Positions 56,063 to 64,000 of a stretch of 64,000 bases of DNA are shown one piece after another. The notes under the pieces are model-generated. The model was not told the DNA's origin and ran no database searches. It saw nothing but the letters and a program-made list of their open reading frames with translations. Both the position numbers and the translations under genes were made by a program. How positions within the stretch are numbered: the stretch's first letter is position 1; the number at the start of each line of letters is the position of its first letter. Source of the stretch: Chelativorans sp. Marseille-P2723 (GTDB lineage: Bacteria; Pseudomonadota; Alphaproteobacteria; Rhizobiales; Rhizobiaceae); NCBI RefSeq assembly GCF_902809845.1, contig NZ_CADDWI010000013.1, positions 620,001 through 684,000 of the forward strand. The letters run 5' to 3'.

Positions 56063-58261
56063 ATGACGGACCGTGTCGATATTAATGGCTTGAAAGTCTC
56101 CCGGGCCCTTCATGATTTCGCCATCCGGGAAGCTCTGCCGGGGACTGGCGTCGACGCGGAGGCGTTTTGGCGCGCGCTATCGGAAATCGTGCACGCTCTT
56201 GCGCCCAGGAATCGCGAACTGCTTGCCACGCGTGGAGCGCTTCAGGAGAAGATCGATACATGGCATCGTGAGAACGGCGCGCCGAGCGACCTTAATGCCT
56301 ACGAGGCTTTCTTGCGTGAGATCGGCTATCTTCTACCCGAGGGGCCTGACTTTAAGGTAACGACTTCGGATGTGGACCCGGAGATCGCCGATTTGGCCGG
56401 GCCGCAGCTCGTCGTGCCCGTCATGAACGCCCGGTATGCGCTCAATGCCGCGAATGCCCGCTGGGGGTCGCTATATGATGCGCTTTATGGCACCGATGCT
56501 ATCCCCGAGACTGATGGGGCCGAGCTTGGCAAGGGCTACAATCCGCGGCGCGGGGAAAAGGTGATTGCCTGGGCGCGGGGCTTTCTGGACGAGAGCGCGC
56601 CGCTGGAAGGCGCAAGCTGGTCGGATGTTGTTGGCCTTTCCGTCTCTGACGGGAAGCTCTCGGTAGCGCTCGAAAGCGGTGCGAGGGGCCTTAAGAACCC
56701 CGCGCAGTTTGCCGGCTATGCTGGCGAGCTGGCCAATCCCCGTGAGATTGCGCTCGCCAGAAACGGACTGCACATACGCATCATGGTAGATCGGGAACAT
56801 CCGATCGGAGCCACGGACAAGGCGGGTATCGCCGACGTGGTTCTGGAAGCCGCGCTCACCACCATCATGGATTGCGAGGATTCCGTTGCTGCGGTCGATG
56901 CTGAAGACAAGGTGCTTGCCTACCGCAACTGGCTCGGCCTGATGAAGGGCGATCTGACCGAGACATTCGAGAAGGGCGGCAGCGCTATTACGCGAAGGCT
57001 TGCGCCGGATGTGGAACTCACCGCGCCGGACGGCACGTCGCTTGCTCTTCCCGGCCGCTCGCTGATGCTCGTGCGCAATGTAGGGCATCTCATGACCAAC
57101 CCGGCTATTCTCGACCGGGATGGCAACGAGGTTCCGGAAGGCATCATGGATGCCATGTTCACAGCCCTGATCGCGCTGCACGATATCGGCCCGAACGGCC
57201 GGCGCATGAACAGCCGCGCAGGCTCGATCTATGTGGTGAAGCCGAAGATGCACGGCCCGGAGGAGGTGGCCTTCGCCGTCGAACTTTTTGCCCGTGTCGA
57301 AGACGCGCTTGGCATGCGCGCCAACACCATCAAGATGGGAATCATGGACGAAGAGCGGCGCACGACGGTGAACCTCAAGGAGTGCATCCGCGCCGCTTCC
57401 GAACGTGTGGTTTTCATAAATACCGGCTTCCTCGATCGCACTGGCGATGAGATCCATACTTCCATGGAAGCTGGCCCGATGATCCGTAAGGGGGACATGA
57501 AGCAGTCGACCTGGATTGCGGCTTATGAGAACTGGAACGTGGATATCGGCCTTGAATGCGGCCTTGCCGGCTATGCCCAGATTGGCAAAGGAATGTGGGC
57601 CATGCCCGATATGATGGCGGCGATGCTGGAGCAGAAGATCGGCCATCCGAAGGCTGGCGCCAACACGGCCTGGGTACCTTCGCCCACCGCTGCTACGCTG
57701 CACGCCACCCATTACCACAAGGTCGACGTGAAGGCGGTTCAGGAGGAACTGAAATCGCGCCCCCGCGCCAAGCTTGCCGACGTTCTCTCCATTCCCGTTG
57801 CCGTGCGCCCCAACTGGAGCCCGGAGGAAATCAAACAGGAACTCGACAACAACGCGCAGGGCATTTTGGGATATGTGGTGCGCTGGATCGATCAGGGTGT
57901 AGGCTGTTCCAAGGTCCCGGATATCAACAATGTCGGCCTGATGGAGGATCGCGCTACCCTGCGCATTTCCTCCCAGCACATCGCCAACTGGCTGCACCAC
58001 GGTGTCGTCACGCGCGAGCAGGTGATGGAGACAATGAAGCGCATGGCCGAGGTTGTAGACCGGCAGAACGCCGACGACCCGAATTATGAGCCAATGGCGC
58101 GGGACTTCGATGCTTCCATTGCCTTCCAGGCTGCCTGCGATTTGGTGTTCAAGGGCCGCGAGCAGCCGAACGGCTATACGGAGCCGGTGCTGCACATTAA
58201 GCGCCTTGAGAAGAAGGCGCGGGACCGGAACAATGCTGCGGCTTCGGCAAGCCAGGCGTGA
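56063..58261 (+). CDS. glcB: Malate synthase G
   Basis: Condenses glyoxylate with acetyl-CoA to malate. The 732-residue protein has the G-type motifs: [23 protein letters not shown], the catalytic Arg region [37 protein letters not shown] and [26 protein letters not shown] precedes the ATG at 56063. No isocitrate lyase of the classical type is in this window, so glyoxylate may come from other sources. Its last 29 bases overlap the next gene. Confidence 0.97.
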   Translation: MTDRVDINGLKVSRALHDFAIREALPGTGVDAEAFWRALSEIVHALAPRNRELLATRGALQEKIDTWHRENGAPSDLNAYEAFLREIGYLLPEGPDFKVTTSDVDPEIADLAGPQLVVPVMNARYALNAANARWGSLYDALYGTDAIPETDGAELGKGYNPRRGEKVIAWARGFLDESAPLEGASWSDVVGLSVSDGKLSVALESGARGLKNPAQFAGYAGELANPREIALARNGLHIRIMVDREHPIGATDKAGIADVVLEAALTTIMDCEDSVAAVDAEDKVLAYRNWLGLMKGDLTETFEKGGSAITRRLAPDVELTAPDGTSLALPGRSLMLVRNVGHLMTNPAILDRDGNEVPEGIMDAMFTALIALHDIGPNGRRMNSRAGSIYVVKPKMHGPEEVAFAVELFARVEDALGMRANTIKMGIMDEERRTTVNLKECIRAASERVVFINTGFLDRTGDEIHTSMEAGPMIRKGDMKQSTWIAAYENWNVDIGLECGLAGYAQIGKGMWAMPDMMAAMLEQKIGHPKAGANTAWVPSPTAATLHATHYHKVDVKAVQEELKSRPRAKLADVLSIPVAVRPNWSPEEIKQELDNNAQGILGYVVRWIDQGVGCSKVPDINNVGLMEDRATLRISSQHIANWLHHGVVTREQVMETMKRMAEVVDRQNADDPNYEPMARDFDASIAFQAACDLVFKGREQPNGYTEPVLHIKRLEKKARDRNNAAASASQA

Positions 58262-58721
58262 TGAAGGCGATGCGTTGACTGCGCTGTGCCTGCGATCCAA
58301 GGCAGCGCACGGCTATGACGATACTTTTATCGCAGCCTGCCGTGAGGAACTCACCGTTGATCCGGCAAGTCCGGGTCTCATAGTGGCCGAGCTCGATGGA
58401 ACTGCCGTAGGGCTGGCCCAGATTTCGACCGGTGGCGAGGAAGCCGAGTTGGACAAGCTGTTCGTGGAGCCGGCGTTTCATGGGAGAGGCATCGGTCGGG
58501 CGCTACTTGAATCGGCGGCAGCCAAGGCGGCAAAATCTGGTGCCCAGGCGCTCGTGCTCGATTCCGATCCCGGTGCGGCGGCGTTTTATGAGCGCATGGG
58601 AGCGGTCGTGACCGGCCGCTCCCGTTCTGGCTCAATACCGGGACGCCTTCTGCCGCGCCTGCGGTTGGAAGTGGACAGACCTGCCCTGAACGACAGAAAG
58701 GCTGTGGCGAACTCGCCATGA
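58233..58721 (+). CDS. GNAT-family N-acetyltransferase
   Basis: A 162-residue GNAT protein: acetyl-CoA pyrophosphate loop in [14 protein letters not shown], preceded by ELDKLFVEP, and a C-terminal [14 protein letters not shown]. The substrate is unknown. The ATG at 58233 lies inside the end of glcB in another frame (29-base overlap). Its stop overlaps the tsaB ATG (ATGA). Confidence 0.85.
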   Translation: MLRLRQARRDEGDALTALCLRSKAAHGYDDTFIAACREELTVDPASPGLIVAELDGTAVGLAQISTGGEEAELDKLFVEPAFHGRGIGRALLESAAAKAAKSGAQALVLDSDPGAAAFYERMGAVVTGRSRSGSIPGRLLPRLRLEVDRPALNDRKAVANSP

Positions 58722-59392
58722 ACATACTTGCCCTCGACACCGCGGCGTCGCTTTGCGCGGCCTGCGTATATGATTCACGTAGCAGGGCCGAAAAGGGCCG
58801 GCACGTGCTCGATCTTGGCAGGGGCCATGCAGAGCATGTGATGGCGGTAATTGCCGGTGCGCTCGACGAAGCCGGGCTTACTTATTCCGATCTTGCAGCC
58901 GTCGCCGTTGCCGTAGGGCCCGGCTCTTTCACCGGCCTTCGGGTGGGAGTGTCGGCGGCGCGGGGCTTGGCGCTGGCCTTGGAAATTCCGGCAATCGGCG
59001 TCACCACCCTTGAAGCTCTTGCGGCAGAGGCGCGCGAGGCATACCCGGGCCGTCCAATCCTTTCTGTCATTGGCAGGTCAGAACCTTTCCCTATTGCCGG
59101 CTTTGATATCGCTGGCGCGCTGGCCGACGGACCGCGGCTGGCTCTGCTGGAGGAAGCAGCGCGCCTTGCCGAAGCAGGAACCGTGCTCGCCGGCGATGCG
59201 GCAGAAACTGTCGCGCAGGCTGCGGGAGGCAGGTTTGACTTCGGCCCTCAACGGGCGACGGCGGATATCCTCTTCTATGCCCGCATTGCCGCCTCGCGCC
59301 CGGCGAGTGGGGAGAAGCCGCGGCCGCTTTATCTGCGCAAGCCCGACGCCAAGCCTCAATCAGGCTTTGCCCTGCCGCTGCGGAGACAGTAA
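58718..59392 (+). CDS. tsaB: tRNA threonylcarbamoyladenosine biosynthesis protein TsaB
   Basis: TsaB partners TsaD in making t6A37 on ANN-reading tRNAs. The 224-residue ASKHA-fold protein has ILALDTAASLCAACVYD at the N terminus, GRGHAEHVM and VAVGPGSFTGLRVGVSAARG, the family hallmarks. It overlaps the GNAT gene by 4 bases and rimI by 1 base. Confidence 0.94.
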   Translation: MNILALDTAASLCAACVYDSRSRAEKGRHVLDLGRGHAEHVMAVIAGALDEAGLTYSDLAAVAVAVGPGSFTGLRVGVSAARGLALALEIPAIGVTTLEALAAEAREAYPGRPILSVIGRSEPFPIAGFDIAGALADGPRLALLEEAARLAEAGTVLAGDAAETVAQAAGGRFDFGPQRATADILFYARIAASRPASGEKPRPLYLRKPDAKPQSGFALPLRRQ

Positions 59393-59886
59393 TGGCGCTT
59401 TCTTTCGCTGCTTTCCGCAGGCGGAGCTTCGCCGTGCGCCCGGTGGAGATCGCCGACGCGCCGGCCCTTGCCGCGCTACATTCGGAGGATTTCGCGCGTT
59501 CATGGTCGGATGGCGAGTTTGAAGCGCTGCTGGCGCAAAGTACGGTCTTTGGCTTTGCGGCTGTTGAGGAAGGGGACCCGAGCGGCAGGCTGTGCGGATT
59601 TGTTCTGGCGCGCAGCGCAGGTGGTGAGGCGGAAATCCTGACATTGGTTGTCCCGCGCCCCTTCCGTCGGCGCGGCATCGGCTACCTTCTCATGGATGCG
59701 GTGCTTCGCGCGCTTCACGGTGAGCGGGCGGACGCACTGTTTCTTGAGGTGGACGAAAACAATACGGCGGCTCTAGCGCTTTATCGCCGTCTCGGTTTCC
59801 GAGAGGTTGGCCGGCGGCCGGGCTATTACCGCACGCCGCAGTCCCACCCGTCCAACGCACTGGTCATGCGCCGGGACCTGGGATAG
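59392..59886 (+). CDS. rimI: Ribosomal-protein-alanine N-acetyltransferase (RimI-like)
   Basis: A 164-residue GNAT enzyme that acetylates the N-terminal alanine of S18 or other proteins. The acetyl-CoA loop is RPFRRRGIGYLLM and EVDENNTAALALYRRLGF is the standard RimI C-terminal motif. Its position directly after tsaB (TAATG overlap) is the usual arrangement. Confidence 0.92.
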   Translation: MALSFAAFRRRSFAVRPVEIADAPALAALHSEDFARSWSDGEFEALLAQSTVFGFAAVEEGDPSGRLCGFVLARSAGGEAEILTLVVPRPFRRRGIGYLLMDAVLRALHGERADALFLEVDENNTAALALYRRLGFREVGRRPGYYRTPQSHPSNALVMRRDLG

Positions 59887-59911
59887 AAGCAGGGGCGGGG
59901 AGCAGGGAACG

Positions 59912-60712
59912 ATGCTTGCGCAACTCCGCGCGGCCGCAAAGATAATGGCGATTGCCAGCTACACGCTGCCTTTGATGCTCTATCAGGAGATCGCGCTGCG
60001 CACTGGCTGGTGGAGCGACCGTAGGGTGCCGCGTCTTTGGCACCGGCTGACGCTGCGCGTGCTTGGCATCCGGGTACATCTTCGCGGTCGTCCCGCCACG
60101 GAGAAGCCGCTTCTCATCGTCTCCAATCACGTCTCGTGGAGCGATATTCTCGTGCTTGGCTCGATAATGGAAGCGCATTTCATCGCGAAAGCCGAAGTGC
60201 GCGGATGGCCGTTGCTGGGTACCTTTGCGCGCATGCAGCGCTCGGTGTTTATCGAGCGCGAACGCAGGCGCGCCTCGTCAACACAGGCACGCGAGATTGC
60301 AAACAGGCTGGCCAGTGGCGATCCGATGGTACTTTTCGCCGAAGGCACGACGGGCGATGGCACTCGAATCCTGCCCTTCAAATCGGCGCTTTTTGGTGCG
60401 GCCCAGATCGCTCTTGGAACCATGGATGCCGAACGCGTTCTGGTACAGCCCGCCGCAATCGCCTATATCCGCCGCAACGGCTTGCCGCTCGATCGTCGGG
60501 AACGCGGTTCCATCGCCTGGATCGGTGACATGGATTTCCTGCCTCATCTGAAGGAACTGTTGCGGCGCGGGGCAATCGATGTCGAGGTCCGGTTCGCAGA
60601 GCCCATCTCCTGTGCTGCGGGAACGGACCGGAAGGCTCTTGCACGCAAGAGTGAAGTTGAAGTGCGACGCATGGTTGCGGCCGCCCTTCGCGGCCGTGAA
60701 AAGACGGAATGA
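59912..60712 (+). CDS. plsC: 1-acyl-sn-glycerol-3-phosphate acyltransferase
   Basis: Acylates lysophosphatidic acid in phospholipid synthesis at the inner membrane. The 266-residue protein has an N-terminal hydrophobic segment, the catalytic NHVSWSD (HX4D) motif and the substrate-binding FAEGTTGDG block. The ATG at 59912 precedes the hydrophobic segment; the frame is open upstream but overlaps rimI. Confidence 0.93.
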   Translation: MLAQLRAAAKIMAIASYTLPLMLYQEIALRTGWWSDRRVPRLWHRLTLRVLGIRVHLRGRPATEKPLLIVSNHVSWSDILVLGSIMEAHFIAKAEVRGWPLLGTFARMQRSVFIERERRRASSTQAREIANRLASGDPMVLFAEGTTGDGTRILPFKSALFGAAQIALGTMDAERVLVQPAAIAYIRRNGLPLDRRERGSIAWIGDMDFLPHLKELLRRGAIDVEVRFAEPISCAAGTDRKALARKSEVEVRRMVAAALRGREKTE

Positions 60713-60757
60713 AGTTTCGCCTGTTTTTTGTCATCGAAAGACGCTAGTTAGCCCTTC

Positions 60758-62200
60758 ATGGAACACAACCTGCCACAGCGAGGTTCAGCCAAACCTCTCG
60801 GACGCGAAGAGGCTTCGCCGAGGGAGAAGAAGGTTTTTGTGAAGACCTATGGCTGCCAGATGAACGTTTATGATTCCCAGCGCATGGCCGATGCGCTGGC
60901 GGCGGATGGCTTCCGCCCAGCGGATACGATAGAGGAAGCCGACCTCGTGCTCCTCAACACCTGCCATATTCGGGAAAAGGCAGCCGAAAAGGTCTATTCG
61001 GAACTGGGCCGTATCCGTCTCCTGAAGGAGGAAAGGGCTAAAAGGGGCCAGGAAACCGTGATCGGCGTGGCAGGCTGCGTGGCCCAGGCCGAAGGGCGGG
61101 AAATCTTGCGCCGAGCACCGGTGGTGGATCTGGTAATCGGGCCGCAAACCTATCATCGCCTCCCCGCTGTGGTGCAGCGGGCAAAAGCAGGCGAAAAGAT
61201 TGTCGAGACCGAATATGCCATAGAAGACAAGTTCGAGCATCTGCCCGCGCCCGAACGTCGGGTCGTCAAGAGTCGGGGCGTTACCGCCTTTCTGACGGTG
61301 CAGGAGGGCTGCGACAAGTTCTGCACCTTCTGCGTCGTGCCCTATACGCGTGGGGCAGAAGTTTCCCGTTCCGTGGCGCAGATCGTCGCCGAGGCGGAAA
61401 GGCTTGCGGATGCAGGCGTTCGCGAGGTCACTTTGCTCGGACAGAACGTCAATGCCTGGCACGGGGAAGGGCCGGATGGAAGCGAATGGGGGCTCGGCAG
61501 ACTGCTTTTCCGGCTGGCGGAAATTCCCGGTCTCGATCGCTTGCGCTATACCACCAGCCATCCCCGCGACATGGATGACGAACTGATCGCCGCCCACCGC
61601 GACTTGGGCAAGCTCATGCCCTACCTGCATCTGCCCGTGCAGGCAGGTTCTGACCGTATCCTGAAGGCTATGAACCGGAAGCATACGGCGTCGGATTATC
61701 TAAGCCTGATTGAACGCATCCGGAAGGCGCGCCCCGACATTGCCTTGTCCGGCGATTTCATCGTTGGCTTTCCAGGAGAGACGGACGCAGATTTTGAGGA
61801 TACGATGCGCCTCGTGCGGGAGGTTACCTATGCCCAGGCGTTCTCGTTCAAATATTCGCCGCGGCCTGGAACTCCGGGCGCCGAAATGGATGCCCAGGTG
61901 CCAGATAAAGTGAAGGACGAAAGATTGCAGCGGCTCCAGGCACTGCTTGCCGAACAGAGCCGCGCATTCGCCGAAAGCCTTGTCGGGGTCGAGATCGACC
62001 TGCTGTTGGAGAAGCCGGGCCGTGAACCGGGGCAGCTTGTCGGCCGTTCTCCCTGGCTGCAACCGGTAATTGTTGATGCGAATGCCGGAAGAATCGGCGA
62101 CATTGTTCCGGTGAAGGTCTTGCGTGCGGGCACAAACAGCCTGTTCGCAGAGCGAAAGGTCATGTCGATAAAGGACAATGCCATGGGGGTGCGCGTTTGA
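60758..62200 (+). CDS. miaB: tRNA-2-methylthio-N6-dimethylallyladenosine synthase
   Basis: Radical-SAM methylthiotransferase acting on i6A37 of tRNA. The 480-residue protein has the UPF0004 domain cysteines ([29 protein letters not shown]), the radical-SAM triad [15 protein letters not shown] and a C-terminal TRAM domain. The 20 or so N-terminal residues before KVFVKTYGC are poorly conserved and no ribosome site is visible at 60758, so the exact start is open. Its stop overlaps the phoH start. Confidence 0.96.
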   Translation: MEHNLPQRGSAKPLGREEASPREKKVFVKTYGCQMNVYDSQRMADALAADGFRPADTIEEADLVLLNTCHIREKAAEKVYSELGRIRLLKEERAKRGQETVIGVAGCVAQAEGREILRRAPVVDLVIGPQTYHRLPAVVQRAKAGEKIVETEYAIEDKFEHLPAPERRVVKSRGVTAFLTVQEGCDKFCTFCVVPYTRGAEVSRSVAQIVAEAERLADAGVREVTLLGQNVNAWHGEGPDGSEWGLGRLLFRLAEIPGLDRLRYTTSHPRDMDDELIAAHRDLGKLMPYLHLPVQAGSDRILKAMNRKHTASDYLSLIERIRKARPDIALSGDFIVGFPGETDADFEDTMRLVREVTYAQAFSFKYSPRPGTPGAEMDAQVPDKVKDERLQRLQALLAEQSRAFAESLVGVEIDLLLEKPGREPGQLVGRSPWLQPVIVDANAGRIGDIVPVKVLRAGTNSLFAERKVMSIKDNAMGVRV

Positions 62201-63231
62201 CAGCGGGTACGCAGCGAACCAACCTGCCCGCAGGGGCATCCGATATGGCGCACATCGTGCTCACCTTCGACAACAACAAGTTTGCGGGCGCTCTGTACGG
62301 GCCATTTGATGAAAACCTGGCTCGAATCGAGCAGAAGCTTGGAGTCGATATACGCTCCAAAGGCAACCAGATCGCCATCAAGGGCGAGCCGATAGCAGCG
62401 GAGCAGGCGCGCCGCACGCTCGACTATCTTTACGGCCTTATTCAGAATGGGGCCGAGCTTTCAGCTTCCGAGGTGGATGGAGCGTTGCGGATCGCGCAAG
62501 CTGCGGACGATCAGCTATCGCTGCCCACCTTCGAGGCGAAGGGAAAGCTGGCAGCGGCCCAGATTTCCACGCGAAAGCGGACGGTGCACGCCCGTTCGGC
62601 AAACCAGGATGCATATATTCGGGCGCTGGAGCGTTCGGAACTCGTCTTCGGCATTGGCCCCGCGGGAACAGGCAAAACCTTTCTTGCGGTTGCCTACGCC
62701 GCAATGCTGCTTGAACGCGGTATGGTGGATCGCATCGTGCTTTCGCGGCCCGCGGTGGAGGCAGGCGAACGGCTGGGCTTCCTGCCCGGCGACATGCGAG
62801 AGAAGGTCGATCCCTACTTACGTCCCCTTTACGACGCGCTTTACGAGATGATCCCCGCGGACAAGGTCGAGCGGGCGTTGGCGGCGGATGTCATCGAGAT
62901 CGCGCCGCTTGCCTTCATGCGCGGCAGAACGCTGTCCAATGCGGTTGTGATTCTGGATGAGGCGCAGAACACCACGCCCATGCAGATGAAGATGTTTCTT
63001 ACCCGACTTGGCGAGAATGGGCGCATGATCGTGACCGGCGATCCAAGCCAGATCGATCTGCCGCTCAACACGAAGTCGGGCCTGGTAGAGGCGTTGGACA
63101 TCCTGAAGGACGTATCGGGCACCGTCACCGTCCGGTTCAATGAGAAGGATGTGGTCCGCCATCCGCTTGTGGCCGCCATCGTGGAGGCCTATGACCGAGC
63201 GCAGAGTCGCAAGTCCACCGGAGAGAAATGA
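62197..63231 (+). CDS. phoH: PhoH-like ATPase (YbeZ)
   Basis: A 344-residue P-loop ATPase/RNA-linked protein with an N-terminal KH-like region ([18 protein letters not shown]), Walker [15 protein letters not shown] and Walker [18 protein letters not shown] at 62197 with GGGGG upstream overlaps the miaB stop (TTGA); an ATG at 62245 is the alternative. Works with YbeY in rRNA processing and ribosome quality control in other bacteria. Overlaps ybeY by 4 bases. Confidence 0.94.
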   Translation: MTAGTQRTNLPAGASDMAHIVLTFDNNKFAGALYGPFDENLARIEQKLGVDIRSKGNQIAIKGEPIAAEQARRTLDYLYGLIQNGAELSASEVDGALRIAQAADDQLSLPTFEAKGKLAAAQISTRKRTVHARSANQDAYIRALERSELVFGIGPAGTGKTFLAVAYAAMLLERGMVDRIVLSRPAVEAGERLGFLPGDMREKVDPYLRPLYDALYEMIPADKVERALAADVIEIAPLAFMRGRTLSNAVVILDEAQNTTPMQMKMFLTRLGENGRMIVTGDPSQIDLPLNTKSGLVEALDILKDVSGTVTVRFNEKDVVRHPLVAAIVEAYDRAQSRKSTGEK

Positions 63232-63716
63232 CGGCTGGCAGGGTCCCCGCAGGGGGCATTATCGTAGAAAGTGCGGTGGAAGCTTTAGGTTGGCCACCGG
63301 AGGGCAAGCTGCAGCATCTGGCGCAACAGGCAATCCTCGCCGCGATAAAGCGCGTTGGAGCCCCGTCCGCGGAAACAGTCAGCATCGTCTTTACTGACGA
63401 TGCGCAGATGGAGGACTTGAATGCGCGTTTCCGTGGGAAGAACAAGCCCACCAACGTGCTCTCCTTTCCCGCAGCCGACATGCCGGTGAGCGGTGAGCCA
63501 CGCCATCTGGGTGACATCGTGTTGGCCTATGAGACGGTGGCAAGTGAGGCGGAAGCAGATCAAAAGCCATTTGACCACCATCTCACACATCTTCTGGTAC
63601 ACGGTTTTCTGCATCTTTTGGGATATGACCACGAAACGCCGGAAGATGCAGAGGAAATGGAAAATCTTGAAAGGGAAATTCTAGAGAGCCTTGCCATCGG
63701 CGACCCTTATGCCTAA
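63228..63716 (+). CDS. ybeY: Endoribonuclease YbeY
   Basis: Metal-dependent endoribonuclease needed for 16S rRNA maturation. The 162-residue protein has the zinc motif HLLVHGFLHLLGYDH (HxxxHxxxxxH) and the preceding RGKNKPTNVLSFP block. Coupled to phoH by an ATGA overlap and followed by corC after 24 bases, the classical ybeZ-ybeY-ybeX order. Confidence 0.96.
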   Translation: MTAGRVPAGGIIVESAVEALGWPPEGKLQHLAQQAILAAIKRVGAPSAETVSIVFTDDAQMEDLNARFRGKNKPTNVLSFPAADMPVSGEPRHLGDIVLAYETVASEAEADQKPFDHHLTHLLVHGFLHLLGYDHETPEDAEEMENLEREILESLAIGDPYA

Positions 63717-63740
63717 CTTGAAGGCTTCTAAGACTGTAAG

Positions 63741-64000
63741 ATGATGACAGACATTACCATGATCGCCTCCGGCAATGCGCCGGACAGCGAGGCTGAAGCC
63801 CCCGCGGAGGGGGAAGAAGGCTCGAGTCAACCTGAACCTAGTCCCGAGCGCCGACAATCTCTGATCAACCGGCTCGCTGGTTTCCTGCGGTTCCGTAACG
63901 GGTCTTCCCTGCGTGAAGATCTGGCTGATGCGCTCTCCGAGCATGCGCCCGATGCGGCCTCGTTTTCGCCCAGCGAGCGGGCGATGCTCAACAACATCCT
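63741..64000 (+). CDS. corC: CorC/HlyC-family (YbeX) protein, N-terminal part
   Basis: Only the first 86 or so codons are inside the window. The acidic N terminus (EAEAPAEGEEGSSQPEPSPE) leads into RFRNGSSLREDLADAL and SERAMLNNI, the region just before the CBS pair in rhizobial hemolysin C/CorC proteins. ATGs at 63741 and 63744 are both possible. Gene order supports the call more than sequence length does. Confidence 0.82.
   Translation, partial: MMTDITMIASGNAPDSEAEAPAEGEEGSSQPEPSPERRQSLINRLAGFLRFRNGSSLREDLADALSEHAPDAASFSPSERAMLNNI

Noticed and set aside
56471-58300. 609-residue minus-strand open frame
   Set aside because: Antisense shadow of malate synthase G, created by GC-rich third positions; the plus strand has all glcB motifs.
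1-64000. CRISPR arrays, tRNA and rRNA genes, prophage genes
   Set aside because: No regularly spaced repeats, cloverleaf-like sequences, rRNA or phage structural genes were seen on either strand by eye.

Overview
The window is a GC-rich bacterial chromosome segment that reads as an alphaproteobacterium of the Rhizobiales, most likely Phyllobacteriaceae-like (relatives of Mesorhizobium, Chelativorans or Nitratireductor). The evidence is gene content and order: trpF-trpB-trpA-accD-folC, dnaK-dnaJ-pmtA-pyrF, ubiE-ubiB-coaBC and tsaB-rimI-plsC-miaB-phoH-ybeY-corC. A phospholipid N-methyltransferase, a membrane-anchored c-type cytochrome, an AccD without its zinc-ribbon cysteines and a consensus alphaproteobacterial RpoH promoter at dnaK point the same way. 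The genus is inferred, not proven. No tRNA, rRNA or CRISPR array was found.

Layout. 1-8.7 kb is minus strand: a partial CHASE4 membrane sensor, then (in transcription order) a tight trpF-trpB-cutA-trpA-accD-folC operon, a YgjP-type metallopeptidase, a DUF2852 protein and an alpha/beta hydrolase. 8.8-20.7 kb is plus strand housekeeping: infC (start codon ATT), rpmI, rplT, pheS, pheT, an oxidoreductase, dnaK, dnaJ, pmtA, a flavin reductase and pyrF. 20.7-29.4 kb carries cytochrome c, kdsB, pheA, a 1-Cys peroxiredoxin, ubiE, ubiB and coaBC, with a decayed IS630-type transposase at each end.

29.4-52.6 kb is an accessory metabolic region. It starts with an HxlR regulator divergent from two proteins that are each an internal tandem duplication (DUF1428 x2, VOC x2). 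Next come two SDR dehydrogenases, a GMC oxidoreductase, two paralogous carboxymuconolactone-decarboxylase-like proteins, a UPF0303/HbpS-like protein, a NitT/TauT-type ABC importer and an amidase. Then follows a compact set: an isocitrate-lyase/PEP-mutase superfamily lyase, a GntR/UTRA regulator and, on the minus strand in transcription order, a cysteine amidohydrolase, two PuuE-like polysaccharide-deacetylase-fold hydrolases, leuC-like and leuD-like genes. Taken together these look like a ring-opening hydrolase, half-amide hydrolase, hydratase and C-C lyase series. I propose it as a candidate undescribed catabolic route for a substituted cyclic imide or related ureide. This is inference. A glycine-betaine-type ABC transporter (proV, proW, proX order) and a small XRE-type protein follow.

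52.6-54.0 kb has almost no convincing gene. 54-64 kb returns to conserved genes: a HyuA-like protein, malate synthase G, and then a tightly overlapping housekeeping run (GNAT, tsaB, rimI, plsC, miaB, phoH, ybeY, start of corC).
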